From: Mucilaginibacter gossypiicola
Lineage (GTDB): Bacteria; Bacteroidota; Bacteroidia; Sphingobacteriales; Sphingobacteriaceae
NCBI RefSeq assembly: GCF_900110105.1
Contig: NZ_FOCL01000007.1
Location: forward strand, 62,001-126,000
Length of the DNA: 64,000 nucleotides
Reading direction: 5' to 3'
How positions within the stretch are numbered: position 1 is the first letter of the stretch; each line of letters opens with the position of its first letter. The notes beneath the pieces are model-generated. The model saw only the letters and a list, made by a program, of their open reading frames with translations, ran no database searches and was not told the origin of the DNA. Both the position numbers and the translations under genes were made by a program. Of the stretch, positions 27,415 through 36,630 are shown piece by piece.

Positions 27415-28434
27415 ATGAAAAATATGAACAAGAGCAATTCAAGCTTTCGCGGGGTGTTCCGTTTTGGGGTGCTTCTGGCATTGCCGCTATGCAGTGGTAT
27501 CAATGTGGTTATTGCCCAGCAGACACCCGTTGCACCCGAAGTTTTACCCGGGAAGGGCCTTAAACAGTACGACTTTTTTTACGCCGGTGAAGCAAAAGCC
27601 CGCAACATGTACATTATACGCGGCGGGAAAATAACATGGCAGTACATTGACACCACCGGTAAAGGCGAAATAAGCGATGCCATACTCATGAAAAACGGGA
27701 ATGTGTTGTTTGCCCACCAGTTTGGCGTAACCTTAATAAATCGCAATAAAAAAGTGCTATGGTATTATGATGCCCCCGATGGTTTTGAAACGCATACTGC
27801 ACAGCTTATTGGTAAAAACCATGTTTTAATTGTACAAAACGGCAACCCTGCCAAAGTGATGGTGATTAATGTAGGCACTAATAAAATTGAAAAAGAGTTT
27901 ACACTGCCGTTTATAAGCGGCACTCATGGCCAAATAAGACATGCCCGCCTTACACCGGCCGGAACGCTGCTTATAGCCCATATGGATTTGGGCAAAGTTT
28001 GTGAATATGATACTAACGGTAATGAATTATTATCGATTGATGTTCCTGGTGTTTGGTCGGCAGTGTCGTTAAAAAGCGGGAATATACTGGTTGCAAGTAA
28101 TGATAATTTTGTGCGCGAGTATGCACGCGATGGTAAGTTGATATGGAATTGCTCCTTAGCTGATATTGCCGGTTATAAACTAACTAATCCACAATTGGCT
28201 GTGCGGTTGCCTAATGGCAATACTTTAACTAATAATTGGTTTAACCAATGGAGCGGAAAGCTTGATACTAATAATCCACCTGTGCAGGCAATTGAAATTA
28301 CACCCGATAAAAAAGTTGTGTGGGCGCTGCGCTCATGGCAGCCGCCGGTAAACCTGGGGCCGGCTACAACAATCCAATTGCTCAATGATCCTGATGATAG
28401 TACTGAAAACGCACATTTCGGGGAGTTTAAATAG
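27415..28434 (+). CDS. periplasmic beta-propeller (PQQ-enzyme-like repeat) protein
   Basis: 339 residues from the ATG at 27415 with a signal peptide ending VIAQ; the longer frame lies inside the esterase gene and is not credible. The mature part is a series of four-stranded blades containing aromatic/Gly patterns such as GKITWQY, KKVLWYYDAPDGFETH, GKLIWNCSL and KKVVWALRSW. These resemble quinoprotein-type beta-propellers, but no cofactor-binding residues are evident. It is the last gene before a strong terminator and is co-oriented with the esterase. Its function is unknown; carbohydrate binding or hydrolysis is only a guess from context. Confidence 0.7.
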   Translation: MKNMNKSNSSFRGVFRFGVLLALPLCSGINVVIAQQTPVAPEVLPGKGLKQYDFFYAGEAKARNMYIIRGGKITWQYIDTTGKGEISDAILMKNGNVLFAHQFGVTLINRNKKVLWYYDAPDGFETHTAQLIGKNHVLIVQNGNPAKVMVINVGTNKIEKEFTLPFISGTHGQIRHARLTPAGTLLIAHMDLGKVCEYDTNGNELLSIDVPGVWSAVSLKSGNILVASNDNFVREYARDGKLIWNCSLADIAGYKLTNPQLAVRLPNGNTLTNNWFNQWSGKLDTNNPPVQAIEITPDKKVVWALRSWQPPVNLGPATTIQLLNDPDDSTENAHFGEFK

Positions 28435-28444
28435 CGTTTTTAAA

Positions 28445-28500
28445 TAATAGAATAAGTAAGGCGCGTACACTTTTATGTACGCGCCTTACTTATTCTATTA
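28445..28500. terminator. bidirectional terminator, 24-bp perfect stem
   Basis: A perfect 24-bp inverted repeat (28445-28468 and 28477-28500) with an 8-nt loop; the arm core is AAGTAAGGCGCGTAC. It lies exactly between the convergent propeller gene (stop 28434) and GH76 gene (stop 28510), and serves both directions. Confidence 0.92.
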
Positions 28501-28509
28501 CATTAATCC

Positions 28510-30114
28510 TTACTGCAATAGCCAGCGTTGCTGCGCACCCCCATTCCATCCCCATTGTACAAGCTTGTAGCCGTTTACAGATGAGCTTGAATTATCCAAA
28601 GCACCGCTTGTAGCCTGGCTCCAGATTTTATAGGTACCGTCAGATTGCTTGTCAACCCACCAGCGTTGATTGTTAGCCCGGGTTGGCGTCCATTGATCCA
28701 GTTGCAAACCGTTGGTTGTAGCACCGCCCGGAACATCCAGCGCCAGCCAGCTCATTTGACTTACAATATTCCATGAGCTATCCTCATTCTGGGTAAAATT
28801 CCATTTTTGAGTTTGGCCGTGGTTTAAGCCCCATTGCACAACTCCTGCGCCGTTGGTAGCCGTATTGTTGTTATCAACCGCTACACCGTTTTGATTGCTT
28901 ACTACGTAATGCATACCGGCAATTTCGTCGGGTTGTGCGCCGGGGGTATATTGCAGCCATGCCACCGCGCTTGCAAATTTGCTGGTGGTTAAAGTATTAT
29001 CGGTAGGGGTAGCCTGGTCCCAGCCGTTCCAGGTAATGTTATAATCGGTGCGGCGGTTATTCCAAATGGCGTTGGCATTTTGTACCATCCATGCGTAGTA
29101 GGTGCTCCACATGCGATTATCCCTTACAAAGTGGCCCAGCCCGCGCGCAAATTCATCACCCCAGGTGTTAAGGTAACCGGCGTTATTGGTAATGATGCCA
29201 TTGGTGGTCATATTGTTTTTTACGTAATCAATTGATCGTTTGGCATCATTGTAATAATTTACATTCCCGGTTATCTGGTAAAGTAAATTAGCGTAATCAA
29301 CAAAAGTGCCCTGGTTATACACCGCCGATCCTGTATCAACCACATTATTACGATCTATCCCCGCGTAAACCTGCCCGGTATTTGAATTATAAATATGGTT
29401 CCAAACCCAATCGTAGATCTGGATGGCTTTATTCAGGTAGTTTTGATCGTGTGTGCTTTGATAAATGTAGCAAGCCACCTTGCCGAGGCTGTTGTTGGAT
29501 AACGCTTGTTTGTTGATTGGTTCGCCGGCCGGAGTTTTGTCGGGTTGTTGCTCCCATATACCGCCTCCGTTGTATTGCGTATCCCAACCGCGGGCGTAGG
29601 CCATATCAAAACCATATTTGGCCTGCGTTAAAAAGTTGGAGTTATTGGTGATTTGGTAGCCGCGGATAAGCGCCAGCGAAAACCAGCCAATGTCATCGTT
29701 CCATCCGTCCCAGGTCCAGGGTACGGGCGTATTTTGCAGCCAGGTGGTGCATAGGTTGTTAACCAGTGTTTTGTGGGCTGCGCTGCCTGTACGCTCGTAG
29801 GCATCTTCGGCCACCAAAATATCCAGCGAGGCTACCCAGGTGCCATCGGCAGTACCGTCGCTAATGGATTTTTTGTAATACGTTTGCCCTCCGGAGTTTA
29901 CTAAAAAAGCGTTATTGTAGGCATTAAAAGCGAGATCGGCATTGCCGGGATTCACCACATTGTGGGTGCTCAATTTTTGACCGGCCGGTTTTTGATCGGT
30001 GTTAGCCTTTACAAAATCGCTCTTTTTACAGGCCGAAAACGTTAACGCCAAGCCGGCGGCAAGCGGCAAAAAGAAGCGCATGGGTTTGTTGTTTGTTAAG
30101 TGTTTCTTCTTCAT
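28510..30114 (-). CDS. GH76 alpha-1,6-mannanase-like lipoprotein with C-terminal ricin-type lectin domain
   Basis: 534 residues. Lipobox FSAC (Cys29) is followed by Lys-Lys. The (alpha/alpha)6 barrel (about 55-400) contains the adjacent catalytic aspartates of GH76 in WDGWNDDIGWF (Asp140-Asp141) and a later YNQGTFVDYANLLYQ block. Residues about 405-534 form a beta-trefoil of ricin type with three QxW-like repeats (GQTQKWNF, NNQRWWV, GAQQRWLLQ). GH76 enzymes cut the alpha-1,6-mannan backbone of fungal cell walls. The surface lipoprotein form suggests initial attack outside the cell, serving the SusC/SusD encoded upstream on the same strand. Confidence 0.93.
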   Translation of the reverse strand: MKKKHLTNNKPMRFFLPLAAGLALTFSACKKSDFVKANTDQKPAGQKLSTHNVVNPGNADLAFNAYNNAFLVNSGGQTYYKKSISDGTADGTWVASLDILVAEDAYERTGSAAHKTLVNNLCTTWLQNTPVPWTWDGWNDDIGWFSLALIRGYQITNNSNFLTQAKYGFDMAYARGWDTQYNGGGIWEQQPDKTPAGEPINKQALSNNSLGKVACYIYQSTHDQNYLNKAIQIYDWVWNHIYNSNTGQVYAGIDRNNVVDTGSAVYNQGTFVDYANLLYQITGNVNYYNDAKRSIDYVKNNMTTNGIITNNAGYLNTWGDEFARGLGHFVRDNRMWSTYYAWMVQNANAIWNNRRTDYNITWNGWDQATPTDNTLTTSKFASAVAWLQYTPGAQPDEIAGMHYVVSNQNGVAVDNNNTATNGAGVVQWGLNHGQTQKWNFTQNEDSSWNIVSQMSWLALDVPGGATTNGLQLDQWTPTRANNQRWWVDKQSDGTYKIWSQATSGALDNSSSSVNGYKLVQWGWNGGAQQRWLLQ

Positions 30115-30250
30115 GGTTTGTTGTTTTTGTTTATAGATTGATAAATTGATTGGTATGCAGATGAAAGCGGGAGGCGGCTATTATGGCAAAGACATCCCGG
30201 GCCGGCATTTTCCGGCAAAAAATATGTTTTCAGTATAGTGTAGGGCATTA

Positions 30251-30282
30251 ATCAACAGGCGGTTAGTGTGCCGCCTGTTGAT
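30251..30282. other. strong hairpin between DUF1735 and GH76 genes
   Basis: A perfect 12-bp stem ATCAACAGGCGG / CCGCCTGTTGAT with an 8-nt loop, 10 bp after the stop of the DUF1735 gene. There is no T run on the minus strand, so it may act as an mRNA-processing or stabilising element more than as a full terminator. Confidence 0.65.
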
Positions 30283-30291
30283 CGTTATCTA

Positions 30292-31269
30292 TTAGAAAGC
30301 GTTAAATTCGGCCACCTGCGTATAGGAGGCATTGTATGCCGAGTTAACGATCACTTTGATGTACCTGGCGCTTTTAAACCCGTTAGGCAAAAATTGCTTT
30401 TGCAGGTCTTTGTTGTTTAATAAGTTGAATGTGCCGGCATCCGTCCAGGTGGTATTATCGAGACTTACCTGGATATTGACCTCATTGGGCTTACCGCCTC
30501 CATCAGCCTGGCGGCCGACAAATGACACGCCATGGAGGGTTTTAACATCATTCATATCAATGATGATATAATGTGGTGGCCCCGGCGAACCGCCCGACCA
30601 TTGGGTATGCCAGAAAGTTGAGGTATTGCCGTCAAGGGCAAATACGGCCCGCCCGTTGTTGGGGCCTTCTCCATTAGCCTCCTGCGATGAAAAGCCTATG
30701 ATAGCCCAGTTAGCACGATCATAATTTGAATAATCGTTAAAATCGGGCTGGGCTTTAAGGATATAGAAAGTAGTACGTAAAGCTTCGCGCACTTTTACCG
30801 GGTTACCGCTAATACCTACGGGTAAAATATAAGTTTTTAAAGCGTCCATTGCGCCTGTTCCATTGGTTTTTAGACTGATGGTTAAAGGCGTTGTGCTTAC
30901 CTTGCCCTTCGGAATAATCGCCGAATTTGCCGATAACGTATAACTGCCATCGGGCAAAAGCGGGTAGCTGGTTTTATTGGCCACGTTAAAACTATCGGCC
31001 AGTGCTTTATTAACCGCGAAGTTAACGGAGATGTCGCTGCCCGGATATCCCTGACCGCCATAGTTGGCGCCATAAACAAGGGTTTGTGCGCTATCGGTTA
31101 TTTTTAGTGTTTTCACTACCGGGCCATTTACGGCCTCGGGCATGTAAATTTGGTTATAGCTGTCTATCGGCTGGTAAGGTAAAACTACATTATCCTTACA
31201 GCCCGATAAAACGGTGCTTTGAACAAGGGCCACCAGGCCCATGAACTTTAAAATATGTTGAATTTTCAT
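30292..31269 (-). CDS. DUF1735 plus discoidin (F5/8 type C) surface glycan-binding lipoprotein
   Basis: 325 residues; lipobox LSGC (Cys24). Residues about 30-165 form a DUF1735 (BT_3987-like N-terminal) domain, with the pattern VNFAVNKALADSFN followed by a YTL..A.I.KG segment and a LPV-I-G closing strand. Residues about 180-325 are an F5/8 type C (CBM32-like) domain: AVFALDGNTSTFWHTQW, YIIIDMNDVKTLHGVSFVGR, and SARYIKVIV. This domain pair is typical of the surface glycan-binding protein that replaces SusE/F in non-starch loci, including mannan loci. It lies 30 bp downstream of susD. Confidence 0.9.
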   Translation of the reverse strand: MKIQHILKFMGLVALVQSTVLSGCKDNVVLPYQPIDSYNQIYMPEAVNGPVVKTLKITDSAQTLVYGANYGGQGYPGSDISVNFAVNKALADSFNVANKTSYPLLPDGSYTLSANSAIIPKGKVSTTPLTISLKTNGTGAMDALKTYILPVGISGNPVKVREALRTTFYILKAQPDFNDYSNYDRANWAIIGFSSQEANGEGPNNGRAVFALDGNTSTFWHTQWSGGSPGPPHYIIIDMNDVKTLHGVSFVGRQADGGGKPNEVNIQVSLDNTTWTDAGTFNLLNNKDLQKQFLPNGFKSARYIKVIVNSAYNASYTQVAEFNAF

Positions 31270-31299
31270 ACTTCTCTTACTGAATAATTAATCAATTGC

Positions 31300-33090
31300 T
31301 TACCATCCGGGGTTTTGAACAACCAGTTTTGAACGGTCCATATCGTACTGGCTTATCGGGAACCAATAGGAGGCCGGCGATCTGAACAGGTGATTGCTTA
31401 CAACAGTACGTTTATAAAAGTCGTCACCATCCTTGTTCATGTTCATACCGTGTACATCGCCCATTACCTGCGCTGCAATTTTCCAGCGGCGGATATCAAA
31501 CCATCGGATGGATTCGAAAGCCAGCTCAACCCGACGCTCCTGGTGGATACGGGTACGCATATCTGCCTGGCTTGGCGGGATGGGCAGATCGGTAGTGCCA
31601 TATTGCGGCACACCGGCCCGCTCCCTGATCAGGTTTAGGTATTTTACGATATCGGCATCGCCGGGGCTATATTCGTTCAAGGCCTCGGCATAATTTAAAT
31701 AAACCTCGCCCAGTCTAAACAAGGCCAGCGGACGCGCCTGCTGCGCACCATTACCGCCCGAACCCGCGTTGGTTTGCGTACCCACATTTTTACGTACCAG
31801 GTAGCCGGTTTTGGTAAAATCAGTGGGGTGACCGTTTTTGCTGTTAGGCCCGCTCACAAAAAAGCTGATGGGCGCTGCCGATTGCATATTGCCTCCCTGG
31901 AAAACCGCGTTATTATAAGTTACCGAAGCATAAAACCTTGGCTCGCGGTTGATATACATATTATAAACCTGTACGCCATTTACGCTGGTATAACCGGTTT
32001 CGGAATACAATGATGATTCGGTGATCGGTTTGCCATCCTTCATAAAGTAAGCATCAACCTGTTCCTGCGTTACGCCAATGCCATCCCAGCCCCCGGCCTG
32101 GCGCGGCATACAGTGGGTATCCCAGGTAGGCAGGTTGTTTGATTTACGGTTGAAGATCTGTTCCGAATTCCATTGCTGTAAGAAAATACCCTGGTATGAT
32201 TTTACAGGATCACCGCTGCCATCTTTGTATAGTTGATATAACCCTAAATCAATAACAGCTTTAGCTGCATCGGCAGCTTTTTTCCATTTCTGCAAATCAT
32301 AGGTTTGATTGATTAAAGGTTTGCCATCCGATCCTTTAAACGAAGCATAATCGGTATTGCCATTATACAGCGGACTTGCAGCATAAAGTAACATTCTCGC
32401 TTTTACAGCCAATGCCATCCCAATTGTCGCCCGACCGGCCTGCACATCGCTGGCCTGGCCGTTATTAGATGCAACCCTTGGTAATACCGCCGCGGCTTTA
32501 TCCAACTCACTGCTTACATAGTTCACGCAGTCATCATATGAGCTGCGGGGTAACTGCATGGCATCGGCTGTGGCATCGGCAGGGATCTCTTTTTCTCCAA
32601 CCAAAACTACAGGGCCATACTGGCGCATCAGCAGAAAATAAAAATAGGCGCGCAAAAAGCGGGCTTCGGCTTTGTACTGATCAATTAGCTGCTGGCCGTT
32701 CAATGCCAGAATTTCGGCGTTGCCATCAATGTGGTTTAAAAAGTAGGTGGCCGAACGGATGCCGTTGTAATAGTAGTTCCACCTATCGAATATAGCATTG
32801 CTTGGGCCTATGTTACCGATGTTGAGATCGTAAATGGTGTATTTAGACCAGGTTATATCCACCTCGTCGGCATTACCGAGCCATGGGTTTTGGGTCCATT
32901 GTTCGGATAGGTCATCTACGTAACTGTAAATATTAGCGAGGTATTGCTCGGAAGGGCCTTTCTTTTGGAATACCTGTTCGATGGTGATCCTGTCATTAGG
33001 TACCTGGTCCAGATATTTTTTACAGCCGCTGCTAAATAGCAGGGTTACTGTTAGTATTACAGTGCTGCACTTTATGATAGTATTTTTCAT
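31300..33090 (-). CDS. SusD-family lipoprotein of the mannan locus
   Basis: 596 residues from the ATG at 33090 (lipobox SSGC, Cys23). A longer in-frame TTG start is less likely. SusD landmarks are ERFLRAYFYFLLMRQYGPV-like sequence, LALFRLGEVYLNYAEALNEY, YLNLIRERAGVP and HQERRVELAFESIRWFDIRRWK. It forms the substrate-binding lid of the STN-SusC encoded 24 bp upstream. The GH76 gene of the same cluster points to alpha-mannan fragments as ligand. Confidence 0.95.
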   Translation of the reverse strand: MKNTIIKCSTVILTVTLLFSSGCKKYLDQVPNDRITIEQVFQKKGPSEQYLANIYSYVDDLSEQWTQNPWLGNADEVDITWSKYTIYDLNIGNIGPSNAIFDRWNYYYNGIRSATYFLNHIDGNAEILALNGQQLIDQYKAEARFLRAYFYFLLMRQYGPVVLVGEKEIPADATADAMQLPRSSYDDCVNYVSSELDKAAAVLPRVASNNGQASDVQAGRATIGMALAVKARMLLYAASPLYNGNTDYASFKGSDGKPLINQTYDLQKWKKAADAAKAVIDLGLYQLYKDGSGDPVKSYQGIFLQQWNSEQIFNRKSNNLPTWDTHCMPRQAGGWDGIGVTQEQVDAYFMKDGKPITESSLYSETGYTSVNGVQVYNMYINREPRFYASVTYNNAVFQGGNMQSAAPISFFVSGPNSKNGHPTDFTKTGYLVRKNVGTQTNAGSGGNGAQQARPLALFRLGEVYLNYAEALNEYSPGDADIVKYLNLIRERAGVPQYGTTDLPIPPSQADMRTRIHQERRVELAFESIRWFDIRRWKIAAQVMGDVHGMNMNKDGDDFYKRTVVSNHLFRSPASYWFPISQYDMDRSKLVVQNPGW

Positions 33091-33114
33091 AATTAATATA
33101 TATTGTATGATCAA

Positions 33115-36100
33115 TTATTTAAAGGTGCATTTGATGCCCATATTATAAGTTTTTAACAGCGGATATTGCGCCCCACGACCATCGCCAAGCTCTACATCCC
33201 AAAGCTTAAAGCCACTTACCGTCCATAAATTGTAGCCGATAAAATAGATGTTGAAGTTTGACATGCCTACCGAACGCAGCCATTTTGCACCGGCAAAATC
33301 ATAGCTAAGCTGCAGGGTTTGCAGGCGCATAAACGCGCCGTTTTTAACCCACCAGGTGCTGTTGGCGTAGTTCATATTATCATTACCGTAAGTAAGGCGC
33401 GGATAAAACGGACGGGGATTGGTGCTGTTAGGTGTCCACCTGTCGGTAATTTGGGCAAGCAGGTTGCCGCGTTCGCCACCCTGACTAAAGGGCTGCAGGC
33501 CGTCGCCGTTTAAGGATACATCAACATTGCTGATGCCTTTAAACCAGCCTGCTACAGAGAAACCTTTGTAGCTGATGGTAGGGCCAAAACCATAAACAAT
33601 TTCCGGGATGCTGCCGTAACCGATAGGTCCCTGATCAAAATTATCGATCTTGCCGTCGCCGTTCAGGTCTTTGTATTTGATATCGCCTGGCTTGTTTACG
33701 CCGGTTTGGTAAGGGCTGTTGGCCACATCGGCGTCGCTTTGAAACAAGCCAAGATCAGTATAGCCAAACCGCTGGCCAAGCTTACGTCCAATACGTTGCT
33801 GCCAAGGGTATGGCCAGGGGGCGTTGGCATCGTTAATTACTATAGCCCTGTTCCAGGTAAAGTTGCCCCTGAAGGATGCCACCCAGTTGGTGCCAATCCG
33901 TTTGTTGATATCCAATGTAGCGTCGATGCCCCGGTTATGCACTTCGCCAAGGTTGGCATAGGGCAGGGTGCGGATCCCGGTATAGGTTGGCACGTCACCG
34001 CGCTGCCTGAAAATGCCGGTGCGATTTTCCTGGAAAACGTCGGCAGTTAAGGAGATCGCATTATCGAGCATTTTAAACTCAATACCCAGATTTTGCTTTT
34101 TAGCCTTTTCCCAGGTTACGCTTACGGCGTAATCGCCAATATCAAGGCCGTTCAGACTTTGGTCGGTACCGTTTTGACCGTACGAGTAGTTGCCGTTGCC
34201 GCCGCCAACAGTTGAGATATAGGCAAATCTTCGGCCGCCGATATTGCTGTTACCGACAACACCGTATGAGTACCTCAGTTTCAAAAACTGGAAGGTGCTG
34301 GCCAGGGGTTTGAAAAAAGATTCTTCAGAGATCACCCATCCTAAGCCGAATGAAGGGAAAAATCCAAAGCGATGATCAGGCGCAAAAGTTTCAGAACCGT
34401 TATAGCCAAAGTTGGCTTCGGCGAGGTATTTGTTATTGTAGGCATAAGTAACACGACCGGCAAGGCCCATGTAGCGGTAGGGGATGGAGCTGATGAAGTC
34501 ATTGGCAAAGGCATCTTCCCTGTCCGATTGATTGTAAAGGATCAAACCGGTAACCGCGTGTTTCCCGAAGGTATTGTTGTAATTAACAGCTGCTTCGGTA
34601 TAAAACTGGCGCGTACCTCCGTTTGAACGGTTATAACCCAAAAAGCTGGTACCGATGGAGGTTTTATCCAGGAGCAGGTTGCCTTTATCATCCCGACCGG
34701 TAGCGAGGTATCCATCAACCGTTTTTGTGCGGCTTATGGTATGCGTATTGTAGTTATCAAACGAGTACATGGCTGTAGCCGAGAGTCCTTTCAGTATCTT
34801 TCCCAAATCCTGTGTTATCCGGATATTGCTCCACAGCTGGCTCCTGAACTCATTTACATAGCCGCTTTGTGTAAGCAGGTTGTAGGGGTTTAACACATCG
34901 CCGGTACGGATCTGTGAGTGCAGGCCGTTGGAATAAACCGGAGGGATCACAATAGGGGGCATCACATAGGCCGAGCCCCAAATAGCGTCAACCGAACTGC
35001 CGGGGTAGTTACCATTACTGATCCAGCCAGAGGCGCCGAAATCAACCTTGGTGGTTTTGGTAACATTGAGGGTTAAGTTTGAGGTAAAATTATACCTGTC
35101 AAACTTAATGGACGAATTATAGTTAGCCAGCTGATCTGTTTTATATAAACCATTCTCGTTATAATATCCAACAGATAAATAATATTGTGCGCTTTCTGAC
35201 CCGCCGTTGGCGTTGACCCTTGCCCGGCGGTTTTGACCAAATTTGTTAAACAAAACCTTAAACCAATCTACATTAGGATAAAGGTCGGGATCAGCGCCAC
35301 TGGCTGTTTTCTGGATACGATCGTCGCTGTATTTAGGCAGGGGATCATTCGGGTTACTGCTTTTGTAGGCTTCATTAGCCATTTGCATATAGGTAACACC
35401 ATCGGCAAATTTAGGGATGCGGGTAAACTGGGTTACACCCTGATCATACTGCGCGTTAATGGTAGCTTTGCCTGGTTTACCTTTTTTGGTTTGAATGATA
35501 ATAACGCCGTTGGCGCCGCGCACACCATAAACGGCTGTAGCCGAAGCATCTTTCAAAATACTGAAACTGGCTATATCTTCCGGATCTACGTTGGCGAGGT
35601 CCCTTTCAACGCCATCAACCAATACAAGCGGACTGCTGCTGGTAAAGGTAGCGATACCACGAATATAGATCTCCGCGTTATCATATCCCGGCTGCCCGCT
35701 GCGTTGTACGCCGATAACACCGGCTACGCGACCTGCAATCAGATCTGAAAGGTTGGCCACTGGCTGTTTAAGGTCTTCGGCTTTGATGGTACTTATCGCA
35801 CCTATCATGCTAACTTTTTTTTGCTGTCCGTAGGCAACTACTACAACGTCATTTAAGCCGGTAGCTGTTTCCTTCAGCACAACATTGATTTCATGTTTAT
35901 TATTTACCGGTACTTCCTGTGTGGCGAAACCAATAAATGTGAACACCAGCGTACCATTACCGTCGGGTAGTTTTATCGAGTACGAGCCATCTTTACGGGT
36001 TGATGTACTTGCGGGGCCGTCTTTTAGCTTTACAGTTACACCGGGGAGGGGGATGCCTTTCTCGTCTGTAACTTTACCCGTTACCGTTATGGCTAACGTC

Positions 36101-36486
36101 TTACTATCCGGCGCGTTATCGATAGGCCGTTGTTTAATAATGATCATATTCTGGATGATCTCGTAGGTGAGGGGCTGCTGCGAAAAGCACCTGTCGAGCA
36201 CGGCAGATAAAGGTTCGTTCACGGCGTTGATGCTCACGTGTTTTGCCTCTTTCAGCATTTTGTTATCGTAAACAAACTCAACACCGCTTTGCCGGTGCAG
36301 CTGCTTAAAAACATCTAAAAGTGTAACATCTTTTACCTTTAAACTGATGTTTTGCGAATAGGTGGCCGCGCTTACATGGAGTAAGGCAACCAGCAATAAA
36401 ACAAACGTGAGCTTCATTATCAGCAAAATTTTGAACAGGACACGCCGGTCCCAGTTGCATGGGAATGCAATGAAAAATTTATACAT
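33115..36486 (-). CDS. SusC-family TonB-dependent transporter with STN signalling domain (mannan locus)
   Basis: 1123 residues. A long leader with WDRRVLFKILLIMKLTFVLL is followed by an STN (secretin/TonB short N-terminal) domain at about 48-112 (SLKVKDVTLLDVFKQLHRQS), a carboxypeptidase-D-like domain (about 135-215), the plug (VVVAYGQQKKVSMIGAIST, FSILKDASATAVYGVRG) and the barrel. STN domains contact a FecR-type anti-sigma factor to report ligand passage. The FecR gene is 144 bp upstream on the same strand, and an ECF sigma gene diverges from it. This is a trans-envelope switch for the mannan locus. Confidence 0.95.
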   Translation of the reverse strand: MYKFFIAFPCNWDRRVLFKILLIMKLTFVLLLVALLHVSAATYSQNISLKVKDVTLLDVFKQLHRQSGVEFVYDNKMLKEAKHVSINAVNEPLSAVLDRCFSQQPLTYEIIQNMIIIKQRPIDNAPDSKTLAITVTGKVTDEKGIPLPGVTVKLKDGPASTSTRKDGSYSIKLPDGNGTLVFTFIGFATQEVPVNNKHEINVVLKETATGLNDVVVVAYGQQKKVSMIGAISTIKAEDLKQPVANLSDLIAGRVAGVIGVQRSGQPGYDNAEIYIRGIATFTSSSPLVLVDGVERDLANVDPEDIASFSILKDASATAVYGVRGANGVIIIQTKKGKPGKATINAQYDQGVTQFTRIPKFADGVTYMQMANEAYKSSNPNDPLPKYSDDRIQKTASGADPDLYPNVDWFKVLFNKFGQNRRARVNANGGSESAQYYLSVGYYNENGLYKTDQLANYNSSIKFDRYNFTSNLTLNVTKTTKVDFGASGWISNGNYPGSSVDAIWGSAYVMPPIVIPPVYSNGLHSQIRTGDVLNPYNLLTQSGYVNEFRSQLWSNIRITQDLGKILKGLSATAMYSFDNYNTHTISRTKTVDGYLATGRDDKGNLLLDKTSIGTSFLGYNRSNGGTRQFYTEAAVNYNNTFGKHAVTGLILYNQSDREDAFANDFISSIPYRYMGLAGRVTYAYNNKYLAEANFGYNGSETFAPDHRFGFFPSFGLGWVISEESFFKPLASTFQFLKLRYSYGVVGNSNIGGRRFAYISTVGGGNGNYSYGQNGTDQSLNGLDIGDYAVSVTWEKAKKQNLGIEFKMLDNAISLTADVFQENRTGIFRQRGDVPTYTGIRTLPYANLGEVHNRGIDATLDINKRIGTNWVASFRGNFTWNRAIVINDANAPWPYPWQQRIGRKLGQRFGYTDLGLFQSDADVANSPYQTGVNKPGDIKYKDLNGDGKIDNFDQGPIGYGSIPEIVYGFGPTISYKGFSVAGWFKGISNVDVSLNGDGLQPFSQGGERGNLLAQITDRWTPNSTNPRPFYPRLTYGNDNMNYANSTWWVKNGAFMRLQTLQLSYDFAGAKWLRSVGMSNFNIYFIGYNLWTVSGFKLWDVELGDGRGAQYPLLKTYNMGIKCTFK

Positions 36487-36630
36487 TTGGTTAGGGTTAG
36501 TAAATAATTGGTTGTAAGGAAATAATCGGTTGGTAACCCTTATGCCGAAAGGTATTTGACCGGGGGCGCTCCGACCTGCTCCTGGTCTCTTTTTACATAA
36601 GGATTTTGTAATGAGGTTTTTAGGTAGCCG

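Noticed and set aside
35233-35748. 171-residue antisense open frame over the STN-SusC gene
   Set aside because: It lies fully inside a strong minus-strand gene and reads as a shadow of its codon usage.
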